A stretch of 64,000 nt of DNA from CAVQBC01 sp963710665 (GTDB taxonomy: Bacteria; Actinomycetota; Thermoleophilia; Solirubrobacterales; Solirubrobacteraceae). Shown here piece after piece: positions 24,699 to 34,177 of the stretch (its first letter is position 1; each line of letters starts with the position of its first letter). Both the position numbers and the translations under genes were made by a program. Location of the stretch: NCBI GenBank assembly GCA_963710665.1, contig CAVQBC010000008.1, positions 372,001 through 436,000 on the forward strand, written 5' to 3'. The notes below the pieces were generated by a model. It searched no databases. It was not told where the DNA came from and saw nothing but the letters and a program-made list of their open reading frames with translations.

Positions 24699-25574
24699 TT
24701 GAGCGATCTCCTGCAGATCGCCTTCTCCGGCCTGACGGTCGGGGCTGCCTACGCGCTCGTCGCGCTCGGCTTCGCGATCGTCTTCCGCGGCACGCGCGCC
24801 ATCAACTTCGCCCAGGGCGAGTACGTGATGCTGGCGGGCGTCGCGGCGGGTGCGCTCAACGAGGCGGCGCACCCGCCGCTGCTCGTCACGGTCGTGGCGG
24901 TCATCCTGCTGGGGGCGCTCGCCGGCGTCCTGACCGAGACGGTCGCCCTGCGGCTGATCCGGCGGCCGGATCCCGCCACGATCACGCTGGCCACGATCGG
25001 CCTGGCCGTGACGATCAAGGCGGCCGTGCTGCTGATCACCGACCGGGCCTCGTACACGCTGCCCGGGTTCTCGGGCGACGCCTCGCTCCGGATCGCGGGC
25101 GCCACGCTCGAGGCGCAGACGCTGTGGAACTGCGGCCTCGTAGCCGTCGCGGCGGGCGGCCTGGCGCTCTTCTTCTCCCGCACGCGGATCGGCGTGGCGC
25201 TGCGCGCCAGCGCGGACGACGCCGAGATGGCCGCGTCGACGGGGATGTCCCGCCGCACGGCGACGGCGTGGTCGTTCGGGCTGGCGGGAGCGTTGGCGGC
25301 GGCGGCCGGCGCCGGGCTCGCTCCGGTCAGCCCCGTCAACTACGACTTCGGGACGCTGCTCGGCCTCAAGGGGTTCGCCGCGGCGATGCTGGGCGGCCTG
25401 GGGTCGATGAGCGGCGCGGTGCTCGGCGGCTTCGCGCTCGGGCTCGCAGAGGCGCTCTTCGCGGGCTATGTCTCGAGCGCCTACGCCGACGTCGTCGCCT
25501 TCGCGGTGCTGCTGCTCGTGCTCTTCCTGCGCCCGACCGGCCTCTTCGCCCAGGTGAGGGTCGAGCGTGTCTGA
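24699..25574 (+). CDS. livH: ABC permease, LivH type
   Basis: 291 residues, eight or nine membrane helices. The N-terminus LLQIAFSGLTVGAAYALVALGFAIVFRGTRAINFAQGEY is the LivH signature (N-F-A-Q-G-E after helix 2), and the coupling region GLKGFAAAMLGGLGSMSGAVLGG is the cytoplasmic EAA-like loop. It forms the membrane channel with the LivM-type permease. TTG start at 24699, 9 bases after the binding protein; ends with an 8-base overlap into the next gene. Confidence 0.92.
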   Translation: MSDLLQIAFSGLTVGAAYALVALGFAIVFRGTRAINFAQGEYVMLAGVAAGALNEAAHPPLLVTVVAVILLGALAGVLTETVALRLIRRPDPATITLATIGLAVTIKAAVLLITDRASYTLPGFSGDASLRIAGATLEAQTLWNCGLVAVAAGGLALFFSRTRIGVALRASADDAEMAASTGMSRRTATAWSFGLAGALAAAAGAGLAPVSPVNYDFGTLLGLKGFAAAMLGGLGSMSGAVLGGFALGLAEALFAGYVSSAYADVVAFAVLLLVLFLRPTGLFAQVRVERV

Positions 25575-26556
25575 CCGTTCCCGGCGGGAACTGCTCGGGC
25601 TCGCGGTCCTCGCCGCGGCGATGGTGGCGGCCGGGCTCCTGGTGGCCGGCGACTACGAGCACGGGCTGCTCGTCGGGTTCTGCGTCGATCTGCTGCTGCT
25701 CACCGGGCTCAACCTGATCGTCGGCTACGCCGGCCAGGTGTCGCTCGCGCAGGCCGGACTCTTCGGCCTCGGCGCCTACACGGCGGGCATCCTCAGCGCC
25801 AAGGAGGTCGTCCCGCCCGCCGTGGCCTTCGTCGCGGCGCCGGTCGTGGTGGCCGCGTTCAGCGCGCTCGTCGGGCTGCCCGCGCTGCGCCTGCGCGGGC
25901 TGTACTTCACGATGGCCACGCTCGGGGCGGGCGTGATCCTCTACCTCGTCTTCGGCCGGGCGGTGTCGCTGACCGGCGGTCCCAACGGCCTGCTCGGCGT
26001 CCCGGTGCTCGAGGTCGGGGGCTTCGAGTTCGACACCCCGTTCGCCGTCTACTGGCTCGCGGCGGCGCTCGCGCTGCTCGGGCTGGTGCTGGCCCGCAAC
26101 CTGGTGCGCTCGCGGGTCGGCCTGGCGCTGCGCGCGGCGAGCACGTCCGAGCCGGCCGCCGCGGTGGCGGGCGTCGAGACGTTCCGCCTGCGGTTGCTGC
26201 TCTTCACGCTGTGCGGCGCCTACGCGGGCGTGGCGGGGGCGCTCGAGACGTTCGAGAGCGGGTTCGTCAGTCCCGAGCCGTTCGGGTTCTTCGGGGCGGT
26301 CACGCTGCTCGTCGTGCTGGCGCTGGCCGGGGCGGGCACGCTCTTCGGCCCGGTCGTGGGGGCCGCGCTGATGCTGCTGCTCGACGAGCTGCTGGCGGAC
26401 GCCGCGGACGTCGAGCCGCTGATCCTCGGGGTGCTGTTCCTGATCGCGATCCAGGTGATGCCGCAGGGCGTCGCGGGCTGGCTCGGCGAGCGGTTCGGTG
26501 GGCGCCGGCGGCGACGCGCCCCGGTGGGCTCGGAGCGGGCGGAGGCGGCTCGATGA
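25567..26556 (+). CDS. livM: ABC permease, LivM type
   Basis: 329 residues. LLLTGLNLIVGYAGQVSLAQAGLFGLGAY is the LivM signature, with GLPALRLRGLYFTMATL and GAVTLLVVLALAGAGTLFGPVVGA further on. Pairs with the LivH-type permease. GTG start overlaps the previous gene by 8 bases, and its TGA overlaps the ATG of the LivG-type gene (ATGA). The short basic C-terminal tail RFGGRRRRRAPVG is probably cytoplasmic. Confidence 0.92.
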   Translation: MSDRSRRELLGLAVLAAAMVAAGLLVAGDYEHGLLVGFCVDLLLLTGLNLIVGYAGQVSLAQAGLFGLGAYTAGILSAKEVVPPAVAFVAAPVVVAAFSALVGLPALRLRGLYFTMATLGAGVILYLVFGRAVSLTGGPNGLLGVPVLEVGGFEFDTPFAVYWLAAALALLGLVLARNLVRSRVGLALRAASTSEPAAAVAGVETFRLRLLLFTLCGAYAGVAGALETFESGFVSPEPFGFFGAVTLLVVLALAGAGTLFGPVVGAALMLLLDELLADAADVEPLILGVLFLIAIQVMPQGVAGWLGERFGGRRRRRAPVGSERAEAAR

Positions 26557-27317
26557 GCGCGCTGGCGGTCCAGGGGGTGACGAAGCGCTTCGGCGGCGTG
26601 GAGGTGCTGCGCGGCGTCGACCTCGAGGCGGCCGCGGGGGCCGTCACCGCGCTGATCGGCCCGAACGGCGCCGGCAAGTCCACGCTCGCGAACATCATCA
26701 GCGGCCTGGAGCGCCCGACCGCCGGCACGGTGATGCTCGACGGGCGGGACGTCACCGGCGTGCCGGCCCACCGGCGGGTGGCGCTGGGGCTGGGGCGGAC
26801 GTTCCAGAACCTCGAGCTCTTCTCCGGGCTCACCGTGCTCGAGAACGTGACCGTCGGCGGCTACACGGCCGGGAAGGCCGGGTTCGCGCGCAGCCTGTTC
26901 GGCCTGCGGTCCGCCCGGCGCGAGCAGGCCGAGCTGCGGACGCGCGCCGAGGAGATCCTGGACCGCCTCGGCGTCAGCGAGCTCGCCGGCCGGCGAGTCG
27001 ACACGCTCGGGTTCGGGGAGGCCAAGCTGATCGAGCCCGCGCGCATGCTGATGAGCCGCCCGCACGTCGTCGTGCTCGACGAGCCGGCCGCGGGACTGCC
27101 GCCCGGGCGCGCGAGCGAGCTCGCCGAGCGGATCGCCGGCCTCACGTCTGACGGCATGGCGGTGATCCTCATCGAGCACAACGTCCCGCTGGTGATGAGC
27201 GTGGCCGACCGCATCGTGGTGCTCGAGGGCGGGACGATCATCGCCGACGGCGCCCCCGACGACGTTCGGACCGACGAGCGCGTCGTCGAGGCGTACCTGG
27301 GAGCGGCCGATGGCTGA
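26553..27317 (+). CDS. livG: ABC ATPase, LivG type (altered signature motif)
   Basis: 254 residues, normal for LivG. Walker A GPNGAGKST (about 36-44), Q-loop GRTFQNLELF, Walker B VVVLDEPAAGL, H-loop IEHN. The family's signature (LSxGxQ-like, usually YGQQRRLEIAR) reads LGFGEAKLIEPAR here, so Gly and Glu are kept but the following Gln/Arg pair is replaced. This may still close the ATP site. ATGA overlap with livM upstream; 8-base overlap with the LivF-type gene. Confidence 0.92.
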   Translation: MSALAVQGVTKRFGGVEVLRGVDLEAAAGAVTALIGPNGAGKSTLANIISGLERPTAGTVMLDGRDVTGVPAHRRVALGLGRTFQNLELFSGLTVLENVTVGGYTAGKAGFARSLFGLRSARREQAELRTRAEEILDRLGVSELAGRRVDTLGFGEAKLIEPARMLMSRPHVVVLDEPAAGLPPGRASELAERIAGLTSDGMAVILIEHNVPLVMSVADRIVVLEGGTIIADGAPDDVRTDERVVEAYLGAADG

Positions 27318-28026
27318 CGCGCTGCTCGAGGTGCGCGGCCTGCGGGTCGGCTACGGTCGCATCGAGGTCGTCCACGGGGTGGATCTCGACGTGACCGAGG
27401 GCCGGGTGCTCGCGCTGCTCGGCGCCAACGGGGCAGGGAAGACGACGACCCTGCAGGCGATCCTCGGCCACCTGCGACCCTCCGGCGGCGAGATCCGCCT
27501 GGCCGGCACCTCGATCGCGGGCAGCCCGGCACACCGCATCAGCCGCCGCGGCGTCGCCGTCGTGCCCGAGGGCCGGCGCGTGTTCAAGTCGCTCACCGTG
27601 CGCGAGAACCTCCGGATGGGAGCGTTCGCCCGCGGCCGCGCCGCGCGCTCCGGCGACGGCCTCGTCGACGTGCTCGACCTCTTCGCCGAGCTCGAGCCGC
27701 TGCTCGACCGTCCCGCCGGGCTGTTGTCGGGCGGCGAGCAGCAGATGCTCGCGGTCGGGCGGGCGCTGATGGGCGCCCCGCGGCTGCTCGTGCTCGACGA
27801 GCCCTCGATGGGGCTCGCACCCCGCCTCGTCGCGCGCATCTACGACGCGCTGCGGGCGCTCGCGGGGCGCGGGGCGACGCTGCTGCTCGCCGAGCAGAAC
27901 GCGCGCGCCGCGCTGGACCTCGCCGACGACGCGGTGGTGCTGGCGACCGGTACCGTCGCGCTGCGCGGGCCCGCCGCGAAGGTGCGCGACGCTCCCGAGC
28001 TGCGGGAGGTCTACCTTGGTGGCTGA
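27310..28026 (+). CDS. livF: ABC ATPase, LivF type
   Basis: 238 residues. Walker A GANGAGKTT, VVPEGRRVFKSLTVRENL (LivF-specific), intact signature LLSGGEQQMLAVGRAL, Walker B LLVLDEPSMGL, H-loop replaced by LAEQN as is normal in LivF. Supplies the second nucleotide-binding subunit of the importer. Overlaps the preceding gene by 8 bases and the molybdenum hydroxylase gene by 8-11 bases, showing the transporter and enzyme genes are one transcription and translation unit. Confidence 0.93.
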   Translation: MADALLEVRGLRVGYGRIEVVHGVDLDVTEGRVLALLGANGAGKTTTLQAILGHLRPSGGEIRLAGTSIAGSPAHRISRRGVAVVPEGRRVFKSLTVRENLRMGAFARGRAARSGDGLVDVLDLFAELEPLLDRPAGLLSGGEQQMLAVGRALMGAPRLLVLDEPSMGLAPRLVARIYDALRALAGRGATLLLAEQNARAALDLADDAVVLATGTVALRGPAAKVRDAPELREVYLGG

Positions 28027-30367
28027 GCTGACCCGCGGCGGTCTGGTCGGGCGCTCGGTCGCGCGCGTGGAGGACCGCGCGCTGCTGACCGGCCGGGCGC
28101 GGTTCGTCGGCGACCTGCGCCTCCCGCGGATGCTCCACGCGGCGTTCGCGCGCTCCCCGCACCCGCACGCGCGCCTGCTCGACCTCGACCTCGCGCCCGC
28201 GCTCGCGGTCCGCGGAGTGGTCGCCGCGTTCGGGGCGGCGGAGCTCCCGCACCGCCCGCTGGTCGACGCCGTCCAGGTCCCGGGGCTCGAGCGCACGCCG
28301 CAGCCCGCGATGGTCGAGCACACGGCCCGCCACGTGGGCGAGCCGGTGGCGATCGTGCTCGCGGAGTCGGCGTTCGCCGCCCACGACGGCGCCGCCGCGG
28401 TGAGCGCCCGGTGGGATGAGCTCGCGCCGCTGCCCGACGTCGACCGCGCCCGCGCGGCGGGGGCGCCGCTCCTGCACGCCGAGCTCTCGAGCAACGTCGT
28501 CTACCGCGGCGAGCTGCGCGCCGGCGCGCCGGACGAGGCGTTCGCGGCCGCTCATCACGTGTCCTCGATCCGCTTCCACAACGGCCGGGCGCTCGCGTCG
28601 CCGCTCGAGCCCCGCGGCTGCCTGGCGGAGCCCGCGCCGGAGGCCGACGGCGCCACGGTCTGGTCCTCGACCCAGGGCCCGCACCTGCTCCGGCGTCGCC
28701 TGCACCAGGCCACCGGCCTCATGGAGGGCCGCCTGCGGGTCGTCTCGCCGTCGGTCGGGGGCGGCTTCGGGGTCAAGATCCCCGCCGCCCCGGAGGAGGT
28801 CGCGGTGCTGCTGGCGGCGCTCGCGACCGGGCGGCCCGTGCGCTGGATCGAGGAGCGCGGCGAGCACCTCGTCGCCGCCCCGCACGCGAAGGAGCAGTGG
28901 CTCGAGCTCGAGCTGGCGCTGGACGCCGGCGGGCGCTTCCTGGGGCTGCGCGGCGCCACGGTCGGCGACGCCGGCGCGTACTCCTTCAACGCGGCCTCGG
29001 CGCTCATCGAGCCCTACCTCTCGGCGGGGCTGATGCCCGGCCCCTACCGGATCGAGCACGTGGCGATCGGCGTGGAGGCCGTGCTCACCACCAAGGCGCC
29101 CATCGCCCCCTATCGCGGCGTGGGATGGACGGCCGGGCATACGGCGCGGGAGCTGCTGGTCGACCGCGCCGCGCGTGAGCTCGGCCGCGACCCGGTCGAC
29201 CTGCGGCGCGCGAACCTCGTCTCCGACGACGACTTCCCCCACGTCACCGCCCTGGGCATGGTCTACGACTCGGGCGCCTACCGGGCGAACCTCGACGACG
29301 CCGTCTCGCTCCTCGACGCGAGCGACGCGGCCGACGCCGCCGCGCCGGGATGCCTCGTCGGCGTCGGCGTCAGCCCGTACGTCGAGCCCGCGGGGTGGGG
29401 GAGCGAGGGCAGCGGACAGTCGCACTGGTCGTTCGCCTCCCACGACGCGGTCCGGCTCTCGATCGGCACCGGCGGCGACGTGGTCGCCGCGGTCGGGACC
29501 AACTCCCAGGGTCAGGGCCACGCGACGACGCTCGCCCAGGTGGTCGCCGACGAGCTCGGGGTTCCGCTCGAGGCGATCGTCGTACGGGCGCAGGACACCG
29601 ACGGCACGCCGATCTCGACCGCCGGGACCCGCGCCAGCCGCACCGCGGTGGTGACCGGGGGCGCGTTGGCACTCGCGGCGCGCGACCTGCGTGAGCGTGT
29701 CCGCGCGGTCGCCGCCCACCGCCTCGGGCGGCCTGCCGAGACGCTCGACCTGCGCGACGGCCGGGTCGTGGACACCGACGGCGGCGACGCCGGGCTCGAC
29801 CTGCGCGCGGTCGCCGAGACCGCGTACTTCGATCCCACGGTACGGGCGGTGATGCCGGAGCCCGAGCTGTCCGTCACCCGGTTCTACGACCCGCCCGCCA
29901 CCTACTCGAGCGGGTGCATCGCCTGCGTCGCCGAGGTCGACCCCGGGACGGGGCGCGCCCGGGTCCTCCGGCTCGCCGCCATCGAGGACTGCGGCACGAT
30001 GATCAACCCCACGATCGTCGAGGGGCAGCTGCTCGGCGCGCTGGCCCAGGGGGTCGGGATGGCGCTCTTCGAGTCCGCCGGCTACGACGCCGAGGGACGG
30101 CCGACGGCCCGCACCCTCACCGACTACCGCCTCCCCCGCGCGACCGATGTCCCCGAGCCGCGCCTCGGGCACCGGGAGAGCCCCTCGCCGTGGACCGTGA
30201 ACGGGGTCAAGGGGATGGGGGAGTCGGGCGCCATCGCCGCGCCCGCGGCGGTCGCGTGCGCCGTCGCCGACGCCCTCGCCCCGCTCGGTGCCACGGTCGA
30301 GCGCACGCCGCTCACCCCGGCCGCGATCCTCGCGGCGATCCGGGAGGGCGGAGGGGCCGGCCCATGA
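28016..30367 (+). CDS. Molybdenum hydroxylase large subunit (xanthine dehydrogenase family)
   Basis: 783 residues, the usual length. N-terminal GRSVARVEDRALLTGRARFVGD and VGGGFGVKI are family hallmarks of the molybdopterin-cytosine-dinucleotide-binding subunit. The active-site loop near residues 364-371 is APYRGVGW, not the AYRCSFR of true CO dehydrogenase, so it is a general hydroxylase. GVKGMGESG near 735 holds the catalytic glutamate. It hydroxylates a C-H bond next to nitrogen or oxygen (aldehyde or N-heterocycle) using water. Start TTG 28016 or GTG 28019, both inside livF. Coupled to the FAD subunit by ATGA. No xdhC/coxF-type maturation gene is in the window. Confidence 0.92.
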   Translation: MVAELTRGGLVGRSVARVEDRALLTGRARFVGDLRLPRMLHAAFARSPHPHARLLDLDLAPALAVRGVVAAFGAAELPHRPLVDAVQVPGLERTPQPAMVEHTARHVGEPVAIVLAESAFAAHDGAAAVSARWDELAPLPDVDRARAAGAPLLHAELSSNVVYRGELRAGAPDEAFAAAHHVSSIRFHNGRALASPLEPRGCLAEPAPEADGATVWSSTQGPHLLRRRLHQATGLMEGRLRVVSPSVGGGFGVKIPAAPEEVAVLLAALATGRPVRWIEERGEHLVAAPHAKEQWLELELALDAGGRFLGLRGATVGDAGAYSFNAASALIEPYLSAGLMPGPYRIEHVAIGVEAVLTTKAPIAPYRGVGWTAGHTARELLVDRAARELGRDPVDLRRANLVSDDDFPHVTALGMVYDSGAYRANLDDAVSLLDASDAADAAAPGCLVGVGVSPYVEPAGWGSEGSGQSHWSFASHDAVRLSIGTGGDVVAAVGTNSQGQGHATTLAQVVADELGVPLEAIVVRAQDTDGTPISTAGTRASRTAVVTGGALALAARDLRERVRAVAAHRLGRPAETLDLRDGRVVDTDGGDAGLDLRAVAETAYFDPTVRAVMPEPELSVTRFYDPPATYSSGCIACVAEVDPGTGRARVLRLAAIEDCGTMINPTIVEGQLLGALAQGVGMALFESAGYDAEGRPTARTLTDYRLPRATDVPEPRLGHRESPSPWTVNGVKGMGESGAIAAPAAVACAVADALAPLGATVERTPLTPAAILAAIREGGGAGP

Positions 30368-31223
30368 GCGCGCCCCCGTTCGCCTACGCCCGCGCGGCGT
30401 CCCTCGACGACGCCCTGGCGCGCCTTGCGGAGCCCGGCGCGGTGCCCCTGGCGGGAGGGCAGGGCCTGCTGCCGCGACTGCACCGGCGCGAGCTGGCCCC
30501 CTCCACGCTCGTCGACGTCGGCCGCCTCGAGGAGCTCGCCTGCCTGCAGTGGACGGGCGACGGCGCGCTGCGCTGCGGCGGCGCGGTCACGCTCCGGCGT
30601 ATGGAGGGCGATCCCCTCCTCCGGGAGCGGCTGCCGGGCCTGGTCGCCGCGCTCGGGACCGTCGGCACCGCCGCCATCCGCAACCGGGCCACGCTCGGCG
30701 GGAGCCTCGCCCAGGGCGATCCGGGGGCGGTGCCGGCCGCGATGCTCGCCGTGGCCGGCGCGCGGGCCGAGATCGCATCGGCCCGCGGCACGCGGAGCGT
30801 CCCGGCCGCCGCGGTGGCGGGCTCCCTGCAGCCGGGCGAGCTGCTCGTCGCGATCGAGGTGCCCGCGCCGCCCGAGGACAGCGCCGACGCGTGGGCCGAG
30901 ACCGCGACCCGGCCGGGCGACCGCGCCGAGCTCGGCGCCGCGGTCCGGGTCGCCCTCGGTGCCGGCGCCGCCTGCGCCGTCGCCGGGCTGTCGAGGAGGC
31001 CGGTCCTCGCGGCGGCCGGCTCGCTCTCCGGCACGCCGGGGTCGGACTCCGAGCACTCCGGCACGCTTGCGCGCGTCCTCCGTGAGGGCGCCGAGTCGAT
31101 GGCCGCCGCCCTGGCGGCCACGGTCACGGGCCGGGACGAAGAAGCCGGGCGGGCGGGACCAGATCTCCGTGGGGTGCTCGCGGCGCTCCTGCGACGCGCG
31201 CTCCTCGACGCGGGAGCGCCTGC

Positions 31224-31227
<4 letters not shown>
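30364..31227 (+). CDS. Molybdenum hydroxylase FAD-binding subunit
   Basis: 287 residues. FAD-contact motifs of the CoxM/XdhB type: PLAGGQGLLPRLHRREL near the N-terminus (AGGQ-S/G-L) and NRATLGGSLAQGDPG at about 107-121. The C-terminal CO_deh_flav_C region is present (ELGAAVRVALG) but followed by an unusually Ala/Ser-rich stretch. Passes electrons from the 2Fe-2S clusters to an acceptor. Overlaps both neighbours as ATGA, keeping the three subunits in equal supply. Confidence 0.9.
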
Positions 31228-31729
<502 letters not shown>

Positions 31730-31733
<4 letters not shown>

Positions 31734-32521
31734 GCACCTGGACCATCACGCCGCTCGTCGTCGCCCTCGGACCACAGCGGGAGAAGAGCCGCTTCACGTA
31801 CATGCACAACTTCGGCGACAAGGTCGACGTGCCGTACGTGGCGTGGCTGCTGCGCGACGGCGAGCACACCGTGCTCGTCGACACGGGCTGCTCCGCCCAG
31901 GCCTTCGCCGAGCAGATCCGGCCCGGCGACGGTCCGCTCATGCTCGCCGGCGAGCGCTTCCAGGACGTCCAGGACATCGTCCCGATCGAGGAGCGCCTGG
32001 CCGCGCAGGGGCTGGGCTTCGACGACATCGACCTGCTCATCCAGACCCACCTGGACTGGGACCACACCATGAACACCACCAAGTTCACGCGGTCCCGGAT
32101 CGTCGTCCAGCGCGACGAGTGGACGAAGATCCCCGCCCACCCGCTGTTCGCCTCCACCTACGCGCCCAAGAGCCACTACGAGGCGATCGGGAACCTGAAC
32201 CTCGACCTGCTCGAGGGCGACCAGGAGATGTTCCCCGGCCTCCGGCTGATGGTCACCGCCGGCCACAGCCCGGCGGGGCAGTCGATCGTGGTCGACACCG
32301 ACGAGGGGCCCCACGTGATCGTCGGCATGTGCACGATCCGCGAGAACTTCTTCCCGCCCGAGTCGGTGCTGTCCAAGGGCACCTACACGGTCATCCCCAC
32401 GGGCATGCACACGGACCTGCTGCGCTGCTACGACAGCATGCTGCGGATCAAGGCGGTCCCCGAGGCGACCATCCTGCCGTTCCACGACGACGCGGTCCTC
32501 ACGATGGAGCCGATCGGATGA
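31730..32521 (+). CDS. Metallo-beta-lactamase-fold hydrolase, AHL-lactonase-like, altered metal site
   Basis: 263 residues. Overall layout follows AiiA-type lactonases: YVAWLLRDGEHTVLVDTGCS, then QTHLDWDHTMN, GHSPAGQS, TIRENFFPPE and PFHDD. The usual HxHxDH motif is HLDWDH, so the second histidine is aspartate; the bridging Asp (in AiiA before the Tyr-Thr-Lys-Glu-Asn-Phe stretch) is replaced by Gly. The metal site may bind one metal or a different one. Likely hydrolyses a lactone, cyclic amide or ester. In the operon it directly follows the hydroxylase, so it could open the ring the hydroxylase has oxidised; this is inference. Strong GGGAGGAA site and ATGA overlap. Confidence 0.82.
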
Positions 32522-33342
32522 GCACGCTGATCTCCACCGCCGAGCTCGCCGAGCACCTGGACGCCTACAGGGTCGTCGACGTCCGCTGGGACCTCTCCGC
32601 GCCCGGCGCCGGACGCGCCGCGTGGGAGGAGGGCCACATCCCGGGCGCCGCCTACCTGCACCTCTACGACGACCTCTCCGACCCGGACGACCCGGTCGAG
32701 GGCCAGCTCGCGACCACCGAGCGACTCGCGCGGGCCCTGCAGGGCGCGGGCATCGGTCCCGGCGACCGTGTGGTGGCCTACGACGACGCCAGGATCTTCA
32801 CCGCCGCGAGGCTCGCGTGGGCGGCCGAGACGCTCGGGCTCCCGGTGATCCGGGTGCTCGACGGCGGCCTGCCGCGCTGGACGGCCGAGGGCAGGCCGCT
32901 GGCGACGGGGGCGGCCGACGCGCCCGAGCCGGCGGGGGCGCCCCCCGTCCCGGACCGCCCGCCGCGGCCCGATCTGCGGGTCGGCCGGGAGGAGGTGCGC
33001 GCCACCGTGGACAGCGGCGACCGCGTGCTGCTCGACTGCCGCCTCGACGAGACGTGGGACGCCGCGGGGGCCCACATCCCCGGCGCCAGGCGCCTGCCCT
33101 CCCTCTCCACGCTGGATCCCGGCAGCGGCACGATGCGCGGCGAGGCGGACATCGCCGCGCGGGCCGCGGCCGCCGGCGCGGAGCCCGAGACGCCGGTGAC
33201 CCTGTACTGCGGGGGCGGGGTCTCCGCCACCCAGGTCTACCTCGCGCTGCGCGAGGCCGGATACCGGGACCTCAGCGTCTACGACGGCTCGTGGTCGGAG
33301 TGGAGCGCCGATCCGTCGCTCCCGCGGGAGCCGCACACCTGA
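32518..33342 (+). CDS. Two-domain sulfurtransferase (thiosulfate/3-mercaptopyruvate type)
   Basis: 274 residues, two rhodanese domains. The N-terminal one (VVDVRWDL...HIPGAAYLHLYDDLSD) lacks a catalytic Cys (AYDDAR at that position), as normal for the inactive half. The C-terminal one has VLLDCRLDETWDAAGAHIPGA and the active loop YCGGGVSATQ with the persulfide-forming cysteine. Could feed sulfur for the sulfido ligand of the molybdenum cofactor or handle a sulfur-containing substrate. Last gene of the operon; its ATG overlaps the preceding stop. Its TGA ends 1 base before the convergent redoxin stop. Confidence 0.9.
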   Translation: MSTLISTAELAEHLDAYRVVDVRWDLSAPGAGRAAWEEGHIPGAAYLHLYDDLSDPDDPVEGQLATTERLARALQGAGIGPGDRVVAYDDARIFTAARLAWAAETLGLPVIRVLDGGLPRWTAEGRPLATGAADAPEPAGAPPVPDRPPRPDLRVGREEVRATVDSGDRVLLDCRLDETWDAAGAHIPGARRLPSLSTLDPGSGTMRGEADIAARAAAAGAEPETPVTLYCGGGVSATQVYLALREAGYRDLSVYDGSWSEWSADPSLPREPHT

Positions 33343-33343
33343 G

Positions 33344-34138
33344 CTACTCCGCCGGGACGCCCGGCACGAAGCACGTCGCCAGGCACTCCACCCCGGGGCC
33401 GACCTCGATCTCGAGCGTGCCGACGGTGTGGCGGGGGTGCTCGACGAGCGGGTAGCACCCCGGCCCGTCGACGGCGACCCGGCGGCGGACTTCGTCCGCC
33501 TCATCGAGATCGCCTTCGGCGATCTCGCGGCGCCCGTTGGCGGTCACGGTGCCGGAGCCGGCGAGCACCGCCCACACGCCGCCCGCCTCGTAGGGGCCGC
33601 TGTAGGCGCCGGGCTGGTCCTCGGTCTGGGCGGGCAGCAGCAGGCCCGGCGTGTCCTCGGGGCGCTGCGGCGGCACCGGGTCGCGCTCGACGCCGAGCAG
33701 CCCCTGGATCTCGCGCTCGGTCTCCTCGTAGGCGCCCTCGCCGTAGTGCAGCGAGTACAGCGCCCCGCGCTGGTCCCACAGGTAGCGGGCCGGCCAGCCC
33801 TTGTTGCCGTAGAGGTCCCAGATCTGCAGCTCGGAGTCGGCGACCACCGGATAGGGGATCTCCAGCCGCTCGACGGCCGTTCCGATCGCGTCGACGTCGC
33901 GCGAGACCGCGAAGGCGCCGGTGTGGACGCCGATGACGCGCAGGCCGTCGGCGGCGTAGCGCTCGTGCCACAGGCGCAGGTAGGGAAGCGTGCGCAGCGA
34001 GTTCACCCGGCAGAAGTCCCAGAACTCGACGAGCACGGGCCGGCCGCGCTGCTTGTCCATGCGCAGCGATGCGACGTTGAACCAGCGCAGGTTCCCCGGG
34101 AACGGCGGGGCGGCGATGTCGGCGGTGGGGGCGCGCAC
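33344..34138 (-). CDS. Thioredoxin-fold protein related to the DipZ C-terminus, without CxxC
   Basis: 264 residues. GRPVLVEFWDFCRVNSLRTLPYLRLWHERY aligns with the DipZ/TlpA-like pattern FWTYxCxNCLRTLPYL, but both active cysteines are replaced (Arg and Ser) and a lone Cys sits one residue earlier. The following GLRVIGVHT, PYPVVADSELQIWDLYGNKGWPARYLWD and the C-terminal beta-rich AYSGPYEAGGVWAVLAGSGTV domain match the soluble part of DipZ proteins. No signal peptide or CcdA membrane domain. It cannot be a standard disulfide reductase; a one-cysteine peroxiredoxin-like or non-redox role is possible. GTG start at 34138. Convergent with the hydroxylase operon. Confidence 0.75.
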   Translation of the reverse strand: MRAPTADIAAPPFPGNLRWFNVASLRMDKQRGRPVLVEFWDFCRVNSLRTLPYLRLWHERYAADGLRVIGVHTGAFAVSRDVDAIGTAVERLEIPYPVVADSELQIWDLYGNKGWPARYLWDQRGALYSLHYGEGAYEETEREIQGLLGVERDPVPPQRPEDTPGLLLPAQTEDQPGAYSGPYEAGGVWAVLAGSGTVTANGRREIAEGDLDEADEVRRRVAVDGPGCYPLVEHPRHTVGTLEIEVGPGVECLATCFVPGVPAE

Positions 34139-34163
34139 GGCGGCGAGGAGGGTAGAGGCTTCC

Positions 34164-34169
34164 TAGACT
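34164..34169 (+). promoter_or_regulatory. Putative -10 hexamer TAGACT
   Basis: TAGACT ends 8 bases before the GTG of the membrane protein at 34178, with no ribosome-binding site between; the same hexamer and spacing as at 11346. Confidence 0.45.
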
Positions 34170-34177
34170 GCGCGGCC

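Noticed and set aside
32041..32070. MBL protein as a broken lactonase
   Set aside because: The rest of the protein is intact and sits in a tightly coupled operon, so the altered metal residues are treated as a variant rather than decay.
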